DNA of 64,000 nt from Citrobacter europaeus. Its GTDB lineage: Bacteria; Pseudomonadota; Gammaproteobacteria; Enterobacterales; Enterobacteriaceae. The stretch covers positions 372,001-436,000 of the forward strand of contig CP083650.1 in NCBI GenBank assembly GCA_020099315.1, read 5' to 3'. Below the pieces are notes generated by a model. It was not told where the DNA came from and did not search any database. It saw only the letters and a list, made by a program, of their open reading frames with translations. Position 1 is the stretch's first letter. Each line of letters opens with the position of its first letter. Positions 35,187-42,951 of the stretch are shown one piece after another. The translations under genes were made by a program, and so were the position numbers.

Positions 35187-35213
35187 TAAACTTTTTCCGG
35201 TTGTAGTCGATAG
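35187..35213 (+). promoter_or_regulatory. Sigma-28 (FliA) promoter of the second chemoreceptor gene
   Basis: TAAACTTT (35187-35194), 11-bp spacer, GTCGATAG (35206-35213). Against the FliA consensus TAAAGTTT-N11-GCCGATAA this is 7/8 and 6/8 with exact spacing, 45 bp before the start codon of a chemoreceptor gene. Confidence 0.75.
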
Positions 35214-35257
35214 GTTCTGTACAGGTCTGTTTTAACCCTACAACCGGAAATATAACA

Positions 35258-36370
35258 ATGCCAAAATCCCTTTCAATTCGATCAAGTTTGTTGGTGTTAT
35301 TGTCTCTGCTGACGTTCCTTCTGTTACTGACCGGCGGAATGGGGCTATATGCCTCTACTCGTATCATTACTTCATTGATTTACCACGGTATTATGAGCGC
35401 AGCGATGCTGGCGGCTATCGCATTGCTGGCGGTTATTTGGTTTATGCTGCGAAATAAGTTCCTCAAACCGCTGGATAACATAGTTGAGCAACTGGAACGT
35501 CTGGCGACGGGAGATTTATCGTCGGTTGCTGCGCTGTCGGCCAGCGCCGAATTCAACCGCCTGAACGCAGCGATGGATGAAATGCGCCATGCGCTGGGCG
35601 ACTCGGTACAACGCGTACGTGATGCCAGCTCGCAAATTGATATTGGCAGTCGTGAACTGACGGCCGGGAACCAGCATCTGGCACAACGCACTGAATCGAC
35701 AGCCACTTCGCTGGAGCAAACCGCCGCCAGTATGGAAGAACTCACGGCGACCGTGAAACAGAATGCGCAGAACGCGGAACAGGCGCATCAGCTGGCAAAA
35801 TCGGTGTCGGATACCGCCGATCGCGGTAGCGAAATGGTGTGTTATGTGATCGAGAAAATGCGCGATATTTCCGGTAGTTCCAGCCGAATCGCCGACATCC
35901 TCAGCGTAATCGACGGTATTGCTTTCCAGACCAATATCCTGGCGCTCAATGCTTCCGTTGAAGCGGCGCGCGCCGGTGAGCAGGGGCGGGGCTTTGCGGT
36001 CGTCGCTGGTGAAGTGCGTAATCTGGCCAGCCGCAGCGCCGAGGCGGCCAAAGAGATCCGCACGTTAATCAGCGATTCGCACACCCACGTGGGGGAAGGC
36101 AGCGAGCTGGCGCAGCAGGCGGGGGAAACCATGGATGAGATCGCCAATGAAGTGATGCGCATGACCAAACTGATGCGTGAAATTGCCAGCGCCTCCCAGG
36201 AACAGAGTCGCGGTATTGAGCAGGTAAATATTGCGGTAATTCAGATGGATGAAACGGCGCAGCAAAATGCGGCGCTGGTACAGCAGTCTTCTGCGGCTAC
36301 CCGTTCGCTGGAAGAACAGTCTTCAGCGCTAATCGAAGCCATGGCCGTATTTAAACTACAAACAGCCTAA
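35258..36370 (+). CDS. Chemoreceptor lacking a periplasmic ligand-binding domain
   Basis: 370 residues. TM1 (about 9-31) is separated from TM2 (about 45-64) by only a dozen or so residues, so the usual four-helix periplasmic sensor of about 150 residues is absent. HAMP follows (about 65-115), then the full cytoplasmic signalling hairpin with EQGRGFAVVAGEVRNLASRS at the tip and methylation helices. The protein ends FKLQTA with no NWETF pentapeptide. The reading frame is intact and has its own sigma-28 promoter match, so this is not an obvious pseudogene. It may sense through the membrane or HAMP, work only in mixed receptor arrays, or be a deletion derivative. Confidence 0.88.
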   Translation: MPKSLSIRSSLLVLLSLLTFLLLLTGGMGLYASTRIITSLIYHGIMSAAMLAAIALLAVIWFMLRNKFLKPLDNIVEQLERLATGDLSSVAALSASAEFNRLNAAMDEMRHALGDSVQRVRDASSQIDIGSRELTAGNQHLAQRTESTATSLEQTAASMEELTATVKQNAQNAEQAHQLAKSVSDTADRGSEMVCYVIEKMRDISGSSSRIADILSVIDGIAFQTNILALNASVEAARAGEQGRGFAVVAGEVRNLASRSAEAAKEIRTLISDSHTHVGEGSELAQQAGETMDEIANEVMRMTKLMREIASASQEQSRGIEQVNIAVIQMDETAQQNAALVQQSSAATRSLEEQSSALIEAMAVFKLQTA

Positions 36371-36386
36371 CCGAACGATGGATTTT

Positions 36387-36468
36387 GTAGGCCGGATAAA
36401 GGCGTTTACGCCGCCATCCGGCAATATCACCGCATCGTGCCGGATGGCGCTTCGCTTATCCGGCCTAC
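36387..36468. repeat. REP pair (BIME) between the chemoreceptor gene and fbp
   Basis: REP units at 36387-36422 (GTAGGCCGGATAAAGGCG through GCCATCCGGC) and 36439-36468 (GCCGGATGGCGCTTCGC through CGGCCTAC), in opposite orientation, separated by 16 bp. They sit between convergent gene ends. Confidence 0.9.
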
Positions 36469-36495
36469 AACGTGCAGTAGACCGGGATATGGCGT

Positions 36496-37494
36496 TTACG
36501 CGTCCGGGAACTCGCGGATAAAGCGTTCTACATCTTCAACCATGTGGTCGTTACCCACGAAGAAGGAGCGGCGCTGGTGCAGGCTTTCCGGGGTGATATC
36601 CAGAATGCGTTCTTTACCATCGCTGGCTTTGCCGCCCGCCTGCTCGGCCAGGAAGGCCATCGGGTTGCATTCGTACAGCAGACGCAGCTTGCCTTGCGGG
36701 TGGCTGGCGGTGCTTGGGTACAGGTAGATCCCGCCTTTGAGCAGATTGCGATGGAAATCCGCAACCAGAGAGCCAATGTAGCGCGAGGTGTACGGGCGCT
36801 GGGTTGACTTATCTTCTTCCTGACAGAATTTAATGTACTTCTTCACGCCGTTCGGGAATTTGATGTAGTTGCCTTCGTTAATGGAGTACGTGCTGCCTTT
36901 CGCCGGGAAGCGCATACGTTCCTGGCTGAGGCAGAATACGCCCAGAGAAGGATCGTAGGTGAAGGCGTGTACACCACAGCCGGTGGTATACACCAGCATG
37001 GTGGAAGAACCATAAACAACGTAGCCCGCAGCAACCTGCTTGTTGCCCGGCTGCAGGAAATCCTCTTCCGTGACCGGCGTGCCGACTGGGGTTACGCGGC
37101 GATAAATAGAGAAAATCGTACCCACAGAGACGTTAACATCGATGTTGGATGAGCCATCCAGCGGATCCATCAGCACAACATATTTTGCGTGTTCACAGCC
37201 TTCGAAGACGACGATTTCATCTTCTTCTTCCGAGGCAATGCCCGCCACAATGTCGCGCGCCTTCAGTGCAGCTTTCAGTTTTTCGTTCGCGAACAGATCG
37301 AGTTTTTGCTGAACCTCTCCCTGCACGTTCTCAGCACCGCTGGCACCCAGGATATCGACCAGACCGGCCTTGTTGATATCGCGGTGGATGATCTTGGCGC
37401 CCAGCTTTATTGCCGACAACAAAGCAGTGAGTTCACCGGTAGCATGAGAAAACTCGTGCTGCTTTTCGACAATAAATTCACCTAACGTTTTCAT
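36496..37494 (-). CDS. fbp: Fructose-1,6-bisphosphatase class I
   Basis: Gluconeogenic enzyme converting fructose 1,6-bisphosphate to fructose 6-phosphate, Mg-dependent and inhibited by AMP. 332 residues as in E. coli. Active-site motifs SEEEDE and MDPLDGSSNIDVN with metal-binding aspartates; LVYTTGCGVHAFTYDPSLG and RYIGSLVADFHRNLLKGG substrate-binding regions. The start at MKTLGEF has AGGGAA upstream; the longer frame adds 21 unconserved residues. Divergent from mpl. Confidence 0.97.
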   Translation of the reverse strand: MKTLGEFIVEKQHEFSHATGELTALLSAIKLGAKIIHRDINKAGLVDILGASGAENVQGEVQQKLDLFANEKLKAALKARDIVAGIASEEEDEIVVFEGCEHAKYVVLMDPLDGSSNIDVNVSVGTIFSIYRRVTPVGTPVTEEDFLQPGNKQVAAGYVVYGSSTMLVYTTGCGVHAFTYDPSLGVFCLSQERMRFPAKGSTYSINEGNYIKFPNGVKKYIKFCQEEDKSTQRPYTSRYIGSLVADFHRNLLKGGIYLYPSTASHPQGKLRLLYECNPMAFLAEQAGGKASDGKERILDITPESLHQRRSFFVGNDHMVEDVERFIREFPDA

Positions 37495-37669
37495 AACACT
37501 TTCCCTGCAATTTATGTGGAGTAAAGCGACCGCAACAATATTAACAAATATTTCCATTGTTGCGCTTAGGTGAATCGCGCCAGCAAACTACGGAATATCC
37601 TGAAATGCGTTTCTCACTTGCCGGACATGTGCGTAAAATGGCCCCCAGATTAAAAAAGGATAGTGACGT

Positions 37670-39046
37670 ATGCGCATTCATATTTTGGGAATTTGTGGCA
37701 CTTTCATGGGCGGTCTGGCGATGCTGGCGCGCTCGCTCGGTCATGAAGTAACCGGTTCGGACGCCAATGTGTATCCGCCGATGAGTACCTTACTTGAGAA
37801 GCAAGGCATTGATTTAATTCAGGGTTATGACGCCAGCCAGCTCGACCCGCAGCCGGACCTGGTGATCATCGGTAATGCCATGACCCGTGGTAATCCGTGC
37901 GTGGAAGCGGTGCTGGAAAAGAACATTCCGTACATGTCTGGCCCGCAGTGGCTGCATGACTTTGTATTGCGCGATCGCTGGGTTCTGGCGGTTGCGGGGA
38001 CGCACGGCAAAACCACCACCGCAGGAATGGCGACCTGGATCCTCGAAGCGTGCGGCTATAAGCCTGGCTTTGTGATCGGCGGCGTTCCGGGCAACTTTGA
38101 GGTTTCCGCGCGCCTCGGCGAAAGCGACTTCTTCGTGATTGAAGCGGATGAGTACGACTGCGCGTTCTTCGATAAGCGTTCTAAATTCGTGCATTACTGC
38201 CCGCGCACGCTGATCCTCAACAATCTTGAGTTCGATCACGCGGACATCTTTGACGATCTGAAAGCTATTCAGAAACAGTTCCATCACCTGGTGCGCATCG
38301 TGCCGGGCCAGGGACGCATCATCTACCCGGAAAACGACATCAATCTGAAACAGACGATGGCGATGGGCTGCTGGAGCGAACAAGAGCTGGTGGGCGAACA
38401 AGGTCACTGGCAGGCGAAAAAGCTCACTACCGATGCCTCCGAGTGGGAAGTGTGGCTGGACGGTGAAAAAGTCGGCGAAGTGAAGTGGGGCCTTGTGGGC
38501 GAGCACAACATGCACAACGGTTTGATGGCGATTGCAGCCGCGCGTCATGTTGGCGTTGTGCCTGCGGATGCGGCCAATGCGCTGGGCTCGTTCATCAACG
38601 CCCGTCGTCGTCTTGAGCTTCGCGGCGAAGCCAATGGCGTGACGGTGTATGACGATTTTGCCCATCACCCGACGGCCATTCTGGCAACGCTTGCGGCGCT
38701 GCGCGGTAAAGTGGGTGGCACGGCGCGCATCATCGCGGTGCTGGAACCTCGCTCGAACACCATGAAAATGGGGCTGTGCAAAGATGACCTCGCGCCGTCG
38801 TTAGGGCGTGCGGACGAAGTGTTCCTGCTGCAACCGCCGCACATTCCCTGGCAGGTAGCAGAAGTCGCTGAAGCCTGCGTTCAGCCGGCACACTGGAGTG
38901 GCGATGTGGATGCACTGGCAGATATGGTGGTGAAAACCGCACAGCCTGGCGATCACATTCTGGTGATGAGCAACGGCGGATTTGGCGGCATCCATCAAAA
39001 ACTGCTGGATGGTCTGGCGAAGAAAGCTCAGGCAGAAGAAGAGTAA
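37670..39046 (+). CDS. mpl: Mpl, UDP-MurNAc:tripeptide ligase (peptidoglycan recycling)
   Basis: Ligates L-Ala-gamma-D-Glu-meso-DAP recovered from the cell wall to UDP-N-acetylmuramate, using ATP; cytoplasmic. 458 residues, Mur-ligase family. Rossmann-type N-terminus (MRIHILGICGTFMGGLAMLAR), ATP loop GTHGKTTTAGM (about 109-119), central VIEADEYDCAFFDKRSKF and C-terminal FAHHPTAI. Nearly identical to E. coli Mpl. A Shine-Dalgarno AAAGGA lies about ten bases upstream. Confidence 0.97.
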   Translation: MRIHILGICGTFMGGLAMLARSLGHEVTGSDANVYPPMSTLLEKQGIDLIQGYDASQLDPQPDLVIIGNAMTRGNPCVEAVLEKNIPYMSGPQWLHDFVLRDRWVLAVAGTHGKTTTAGMATWILEACGYKPGFVIGGVPGNFEVSARLGESDFFVIEADEYDCAFFDKRSKFVHYCPRTLILNNLEFDHADIFDDLKAIQKQFHHLVRIVPGQGRIIYPENDINLKQTMAMGCWSEQELVGEQGHWQAKKLTTDASEWEVWLDGEKVGEVKWGLVGEHNMHNGLMAIAAARHVGVVPADAANALGSFINARRRLELRGEANGVTVYDDFAHHPTAILATLAALRGKVGGTARIIAVLEPRSNTMKMGLCKDDLAPSLGRADEVFLLQPPHIPWQVAEVAEACVQPAHWSGDVDALADMVVKTAQPGDHILVMSNGGFGGIHQKLLDGLAKKAQAEEE

Positions 39047-39052
39047 AAAAAT

Positions 39053-39125
39053 GCCCGGTGGCGCTACGCTTACCGGGCCTACAAAGGATCGTAGGCCGGA
39101 TAAGGTATTTGCACCGCCATCCGGC
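39053..39125. repeat. REP pair between mpl and darP
   Basis: REP units at 39053-39082 (GCCCGGTGGCGCTACGC through GGGCCTAC) and 39091-39125 (GTAGGCCGGATAAGG through CCATCCGGC), between the convergent 3' ends of mpl and darP. Confidence 0.9.
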
Positions 39126-39145
39126 ACTTTCGGCAGACGAAGAGG

Positions 39146-39697
39146 TTAGGCTTCGTTTTCCGCCAGTTCGCGCAGATACTGGAAGATCTGGCGGGAAGAT
39201 TTTGGCGGCTTGTTGCCCGCTTTTTCTTTCCTGGCGTTACGCACCAGCGAACGCAGTTGCTGACGGTCGGCGTCAGGCCACAGGTTCATCACTTCTTCGA
39301 TAGCTTCATCGTTACCGTCAACCATACGGTCACGCAGTTGCTCCAGCTTATGGAAGACAACGACCTGTTGGTTGTGGCGGTTTTTCAGCTTATCCAGCGC
39401 CTGACGGATAGGATCAACATCGCGCTGGCGCAACATTTTGCCAATCAGCTGCAGCTGACGGCGGCGACCTTCCATCTTAATACGCTGGGCCAGCTCAATC
39501 GCGGCACGTAAATCCGCATCAAGCGGGATTTTATCCAGCGCGTTTTTCCCCAGTTTTACCAGTTCCATGCCCAGGTGTTTTAACTCCTCGGCGTCACGTT
39601 TTATTTCACTTTTACTGACCCAGATAATTTCATCGTCTTCGTCTTCGATGTCATCACCGGGAACGTCGTCGAGCCAGTCTTCGGGCTGCTTAGTCAT
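39146..39697 (-). CDS. darP: DarP (YjgA), 50S ribosomal subunit assembly factor
   Basis: Helical, highly charged protein of 183 residues that binds late 50S assembly intermediates. N-terminal acidic segment (DDVPGDDIEDEDDEIIWVSK) followed by a dense Lys/Arg helical region (KMEGRRRQLQLIGKMLRQRD). Close to E. coli YjgA. Divergent from pmbA with about 95 bp between starts. Confidence 0.95.
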   Translation of the reverse strand: MTKQPEDWLDDVPGDDIEDEDDEIIWVSKSEIKRDAEELKHLGMELVKLGKNALDKIPLDADLRAAIELAQRIKMEGRRRQLQLIGKMLRQRDVDPIRQALDKLKNRHNQQVVVFHKLEQLRDRMVDGNDEAIEEVMNLWPDADRQQLRSLVRNARKEKAGNKPPKSSRQIFQYLRELAENEA

Positions 39698-39792
39698 GTC
39701 AGGCTCCTTAAAAAAAGAGGCTAATGTTACCAGTTAAGATGCGCACTGAAAAACGGTTCTCTGTTAGACTTCAGAGAAACTCTCTCTACATT

Positions 39793-41145
39793 ATGGCATT
39801 TGCGATGAAAGTAATCTCACAAGTTGAAGCGCAGCGTAAGATTCTGGAAGAAGCGGTCTCGACGGCACTGGAATTAGCGTCAGGTAAGTCGGATGGCGCG
39901 GAAGTCGCTGTAAGCAAGACCACGGGTATTAGCGTCAGCACCCGTTATGGTGAAGTGGAGAACGTAGAATTCAATAGCGATGGCGCGTTGGGGATTACGG
40001 TTTATCACCAGAACCGTAAGGGCAGCGCATCGTCCACCGATTTAAGTCCGCAGGCGATTGCCCGTACCGTGCAGGCCGCGCTGGACATTGCACGTTACAC
40101 TTCGCCGGACCCGTGCGCGGGCGTGGCAGATAAAGACCTGCTGGCCTTTGATGCGCCTGATCTAGACCTGTTCCACCCGGCGGAAGTGTCCCCTGACGAA
40201 GCTATCGAACTGGCTGCCCGCGCTGAACAGGCGGCGCTGCAGGCCGATAAGCGTATCACTAACACCGAAGGCGGCAGCTTTAACAGCCACTATGGCATCA
40301 AAGTGTTTGGCAACAGCCACGGCATGTTGCAGGGCTACTGCTCCACGCGCCATTCTCTCTCCAGCTGTGTGATCGCGGAAGAAAATGGCGATATGGAGCG
40401 TGATTATGCCTACACCATTGGCCGGGCGATGGGCGATCTGCAAACGCCGGAATGGGTGGGGGCAGATTGTGCTCGCCGTACCTTATCTCGCCTGTCTCCG
40501 CGTAAGCTGTCCACCATGAAAGCGCCGGTGATTTTCGCCAATGAAGTGGCGACTGGACTGTTCGGACACCTGGTTGGCGCGATCGCCGGTGGTTCGGTGT
40601 ACCGTAAATCCACCTTCCTGCTCGACTCGCTGGGTAAACAAATTCTGCCGGAATGGCTGACCATTGAAGAACATCCGCACCTGCGCAAAGGGCTGGCGTC
40701 TTCACCATTCGACAGCGAAGGCGTACGGACCGAACGCCGCGACATTATTAAAGACGGCGTGTTGACCCAATGGCTGCTGACCAACTATTCCGCACGTAAG
40801 CTGGGGCTGAAGAGCACCGGTCATGCAGGCGGGATCCACAACTGGCGAATTCCAGGACAGGGTCTAAGCTTCGAGCAGTTGCTCAAAGAGATGGGCACAG
40901 GCCTGGTGGTTACCGAGCTGATGGGACAGGGCGTAAGCGGCATTACCGGCGATTACTCGCGCGGCGCGGCGGGCTTCTGGGTTGAAAACGGCGAAATTCA
41001 GTACCCGGTGAGTGAAATTACCATCGCCGGTAACTTAAAAGAGATGTGGCGCAATATTGTGACCGTGGGGAACGATATTGAAACGCGCAGTAATATCCAG
41101 TGTGGTTCGGTCTTGTTACCGGAGATGAAAATCGCCGGGCAGTGA
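39793..41145 (+). CDS. pmbA: PmbA/TldE, metalloprotease subunit
   Basis: Partner of TldD in a heterodimeric protease that processes microcin B17 precursor and degrades CcdA in E. coli; PmbA itself lacks the HExxxH zinc motif, which is in TldD. 450 residues from MAFAMKVISQ, the start that matches E. coli; an upstream in-frame ATG adds 23 unconserved residues. Central U62/PMBA domain throughout (STRYGEVENVEFNSDGALGI, NTEGGSFNSHYGIKVFGNSHG). Divergent from darP. Confidence 0.96.
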   Translation: MAFAMKVISQVEAQRKILEEAVSTALELASGKSDGAEVAVSKTTGISVSTRYGEVENVEFNSDGALGITVYHQNRKGSASSTDLSPQAIARTVQAALDIARYTSPDPCAGVADKDLLAFDAPDLDLFHPAEVSPDEAIELAARAEQAALQADKRITNTEGGSFNSHYGIKVFGNSHGMLQGYCSTRHSLSSCVIAEENGDMERDYAYTIGRAMGDLQTPEWVGADCARRTLSRLSPRKLSTMKAPVIFANEVATGLFGHLVGAIAGGSVYRKSTFLLDSLGKQILPEWLTIEEHPHLRKGLASSPFDSEGVRTERRDIIKDGVLTQWLLTNYSARKLGLKSTGHAGGIHNWRIPGQGLSFEQLLKEMGTGLVVTELMGQGVSGITGDYSRGAAGFWVENGEIQYPVSEITIAGNLKEMWRNIVTVGNDIETRSNIQCGSVLLPEMKIAGQ

Positions 41146-41228
41146 TACTCGTCATACTTCAAGCTGTGTGAGTTATTGAGGGTATCTGGCGTTTGTTTAT
41201 TTTTTAATAATAAAAAAGGAAGTGAGCA

Positions 41229-41615
41229 ATGCGTAAACACCTGTTAGCGATCGTCGCGGCTTCAACGCTGGTTTTTGGCTCTTCAGCGTTTGCAGCCGAT
41301 CTCGAAGATGACATGGGGATCCTCAACGATAACCTGAAGATCGTCGAAAAAACGGATAATGCGACTGAACTGAAAGATGCGTTAACCAAAATGCGCGCAG
41401 CCGCGCTGGACGCGCAAAAAGGCACGCCGCCGAAGCTGGAAAACAAATCCCCGGACAGCCCGGAGATGAAGGATTTCCGTCACGGTTTTGACACGCTGAT
41501 CGGCCAGATTGACGGCGCGCTGAAGCTGGCTAACGAAGGTAAAGTCAAAGAGGCGAAAGCCGTTGCGGAAGAGCTGAAAACCACGCGCAACGAAAACCAC
41601 AAGAAGTTCCGCTAA
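41229..41615 (+). CDS. cybC: Cytochrome b562, periplasmic
   Basis: Soluble periplasmic b-type cytochrome, a four-helix bundle with one non-covalent heme. 128 residues: signal peptide (1-22, ending AFA|A) and mature protein ADLEDDMG with the axial Met7 and His102 (TTRNENHKKFR) retained. The gene is intact, whereas K-12 MG1655 carries a truncated version as I recall. In E. coli-like genomes nrdG/nrdD follow; here accessory DNA follows instead. Confidence 0.95.
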   Translation: MRKHLLAIVAASTLVFGSSAFAADLEDDMGILNDNLKIVEKTDNATELKDALTKMRAAALDAQKGTPPKLENKSPDSPEMKDFRHGFDTLIGQIDGALKLANEGKVKEAKAVAEELKTTRNENHKKFR

Positions 41616-41629
41616 TCTGCGCTTTCCGG

Positions 41630-41660
41630 CCTGCATAACCGTAGGCCGGACAAGCCATCA
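41630..41660. repeat. Degenerate REP remnant after cybC
   Basis: Fragments TTTCCGGCCTGCATAACC and GTAGGCCGGACAAGCCATCA resemble REP ends but lack a full central stem. Confidence 0.5.
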
Positions 41661-41839
41661 CGCTACTGCCTCCCATAAGTAAACGCTATCCCCATCACAT
41701 TTTTTCATTTTTATCGTCCATTCAATGTTCGCATTTCCTTCCATTTTTCTGCTCACTCTTGCGATCTCAATCACATTCTTCCAGTGATAAATCGTGGTCA
41801 CGGCCCTTTTTGCGGCACGGATCACTATCGCTGCGCGCC

Positions 41840-41859
41840 TTTCCACTTCGAAGTGGAAA
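41840..41859. promoter_or_regulatory. Perfect 20-bp palindrome, probable operator
   Basis: TTTCCACTTC followed immediately by its exact complement GAAGTGGAAA. It lies 87 bp upstream of the first gene of the operon. MtlR/ManR-type activators bind dyad sites upstream of promoters, so the regulator encoded at the 3' end of the operon is the natural candidate. The hairpin lacks a T-run, so a terminator is less likely. Confidence 0.6.
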
Positions 41860-41945
41860 ACAACTCGCTACAAACTTTTAACCCCCACCGCTAATTTATC
41901 CTCAGAGCCATTAGTGGGGTAAGACGAGTGAATAACGGAGCTGTA

Positions 41946-42254
41946 ATGAATGACATGGGGGAATCGGTGGAACTGGCCGACCGCATGCTGGCGCAGGTGT
42001 ATGCCTTGCTGCGTGAACGCCACATTATTCCCAACGCCGTACAGGAACAGATGCTGACATCGCATGTTCGCGCCATGGCGCACCGCTCGGTAACGGGTGA
42101 ACCCTTACCAGAAGTCGATGCCAGCTTGTTTGATGAAATTTCTGCCGAATCAATGGCGCTTGCCCGCGACGTGGTCGCCGAGTTTGGCAATCTTCCCGAG
42201 GAAGAGGCCTGGCTGCTGTCGGTGCATTTCGAAGTCGCGAAAGACAACCTTTAA
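41946..42254 (+). CDS. Stand-alone PRD-domain protein (PTS regulation domain)
   Basis: Small protein of 102 residues consisting essentially of one PRD module. Conserved histidines are at 40 and 46 (MLTSHVRAMAHRS) and at 94 (EEEAWLLSVHFEVAKDN). PRDs are normally phosphorylated by HPr or EIIB and regulate an attached DNA- or RNA-binding domain; here there is none. E. coli YhfY is a similar stand-alone PRD in the uncharacterised yhf operon. The start is ATG 41946 with GGAG upstream, preferred over GTG 41928. First gene of the operon. Confidence 0.75.
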   Translation: MNDMGESVELADRMLAQVYALLRERHIIPNAVQEQMLTSHVRAMAHRSVTGEPLPEVDASLFDEISAESMALARDVVAEFGNLPEEEAWLLSVHFEVAKDNL

Positions 42255-42264
42255 GGAGCAAAAG

Positions 42265-42627
42265 ATGGAACAGATTACCGTAGTGATTGGCGATCGTCTG
42301 GGTAAAGGCCAGAAAGTGGCGGCAGGCGTTGAGAAAGCGGGCGGTCGTGCGGTTGTGGTGCCGGGCGTGGCGGCGGATATGAAGCTGGGTGACGTGATGA
42401 AAGCGGAAAACGCCACCTTTGGTATCTCGTTTTGTGGCAGCGGCGGCGCGGGTGCGATTACCGCACAGACCAAATATGGCTACAAGGCGAAATACGGCAT
42501 GCGTTCGGTCGATGAAGGGGTAACCGCCATTAACGAAGGCTGCAATGTGCTGGGGTTTGGCTTTATGGACAAAGAAGAGCTCGGTGAGCGCCTGGTGCAG
42601 GCGTGGCAAAAGAAACACGGCGCTTAA
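42265..42627 (+). CDS. SFCGS-type glycine-rich protein (DUF2620-like)
   Basis: 120 residues, soluble, with the signature FGISFCGSGGAGAITAQTKYG in the middle (about 52-72) and an alpha/beta pattern starting ITVVIGDRLGKGQKVAAGVE. AAGGAG precedes the ATG. It resembles the SFCGS/DUF2620 family (E. coli YhfU relative); function unknown. The size and the central cysteine recall a PTS EIIB subunit, but that is speculation. Ten bp after the PRD gene and 2 bp before the next. Confidence 0.7.
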   Translation: MEQITVVIGDRLGKGQKVAAGVEKAGGRAVVVPGVAADMKLGDVMKAENATFGISFCGSGGAGAITAQTKYGYKAKYGMRSVDEGVTAINEGCNVLGFGFMDKEELGERLVQAWQKKHGA

Positions 42628-42629
42628 GT

Positions 42630-42929
42630 ATGAAAGAACAATTCACCACCACGGTGAGAGTCACTGGCAAGGGCGAGGCCAAAGCGCGCGCCTTTGCCGA
42701 TGCCCTGAACCACGTTCAGGCGGCGGTGATGAAAGCGTCGCCGCATATCTTACTGCGTATTGAGCCACAGGATGTGCAGGTTGTTCAAGCGCGTGAATCG
42801 GTGCGCAAAGAGGCGTTTCTGTTCCTCTTTTTGCGCCGGGAAAGACGCACCTTCAGCGTGGAGCTGGACGTGACCGTCAACGTGACTGCCATCAATCTCG
42901 ACAAGGTGGATTTCGTTACGCAACGCTGA
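42630..42929 (+). CDS. DUF4312-family protein
   Basis: 99-residue soluble protein with a mixed alpha/beta pattern (TTTVRVTGKGEAKARAFADAL, then a run of basic residues FLFLRRERRTFSVELDV). No catalytic motif is recognisable. It begins two bases after the SFCGS stop codon and is followed by a DUF4311 membrane protein. The family name is recalled from annotation of such operons; function unknown. Confidence 0.65.
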   Translation: MKEQFTTTVRVTGKGEAKARAFADALNHVQAAVMKASPHILLRIEPQDVQVVQARESVRKEAFLFLFLRRERRTFSVELDVTVNVTAINLDKVDFVTQR

Positions 42930-42951
42930 TTCTTTATTAAAAGGCATAATT

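Larger units (their letters stand above)
41616..41945. other. Intergenic region between cybC and the DUF4310-4312 operon
   Basis: 330 bp without a gene. It contains a degenerate REP remnant at its left end (41630-41660) and the perfect palindrome at 41840-41859, and should hold the promoter of the downstream operon. No convincing sigma-70 or sigma-54 promoter was found by eye. Confidence 0.6.

Noticed and set aside
35258..36370. Calling the second chemoreceptor a pseudogene
   Set aside because: The frame is open from a proper start to a normal C-terminus, both membrane segments are intact and a sigma-28 promoter match precedes it, so it is kept as a gene with a missing sensor.
36387..36468. 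Repeated palindromic units as a possible CRISPR array
   Set aside because: Units are REP elements in alternating orientation, scattered singly or in pairs at gene ends, without regular spacers.
37814..38668. Minus-strand open frame of 284 codons
   Set aside because: Antisense to mpl, which is nearly identical to the known enzyme; a side effect of high-GC codon use.
41761..41830. Possible sigma-54 promoter upstream of the DUF4310-4312 operon
   Set aside because: GG and GC dinucleotides are present, but no pair has the required 10-bp spacing; the regulator also lacks a sigma-54 activation domain.
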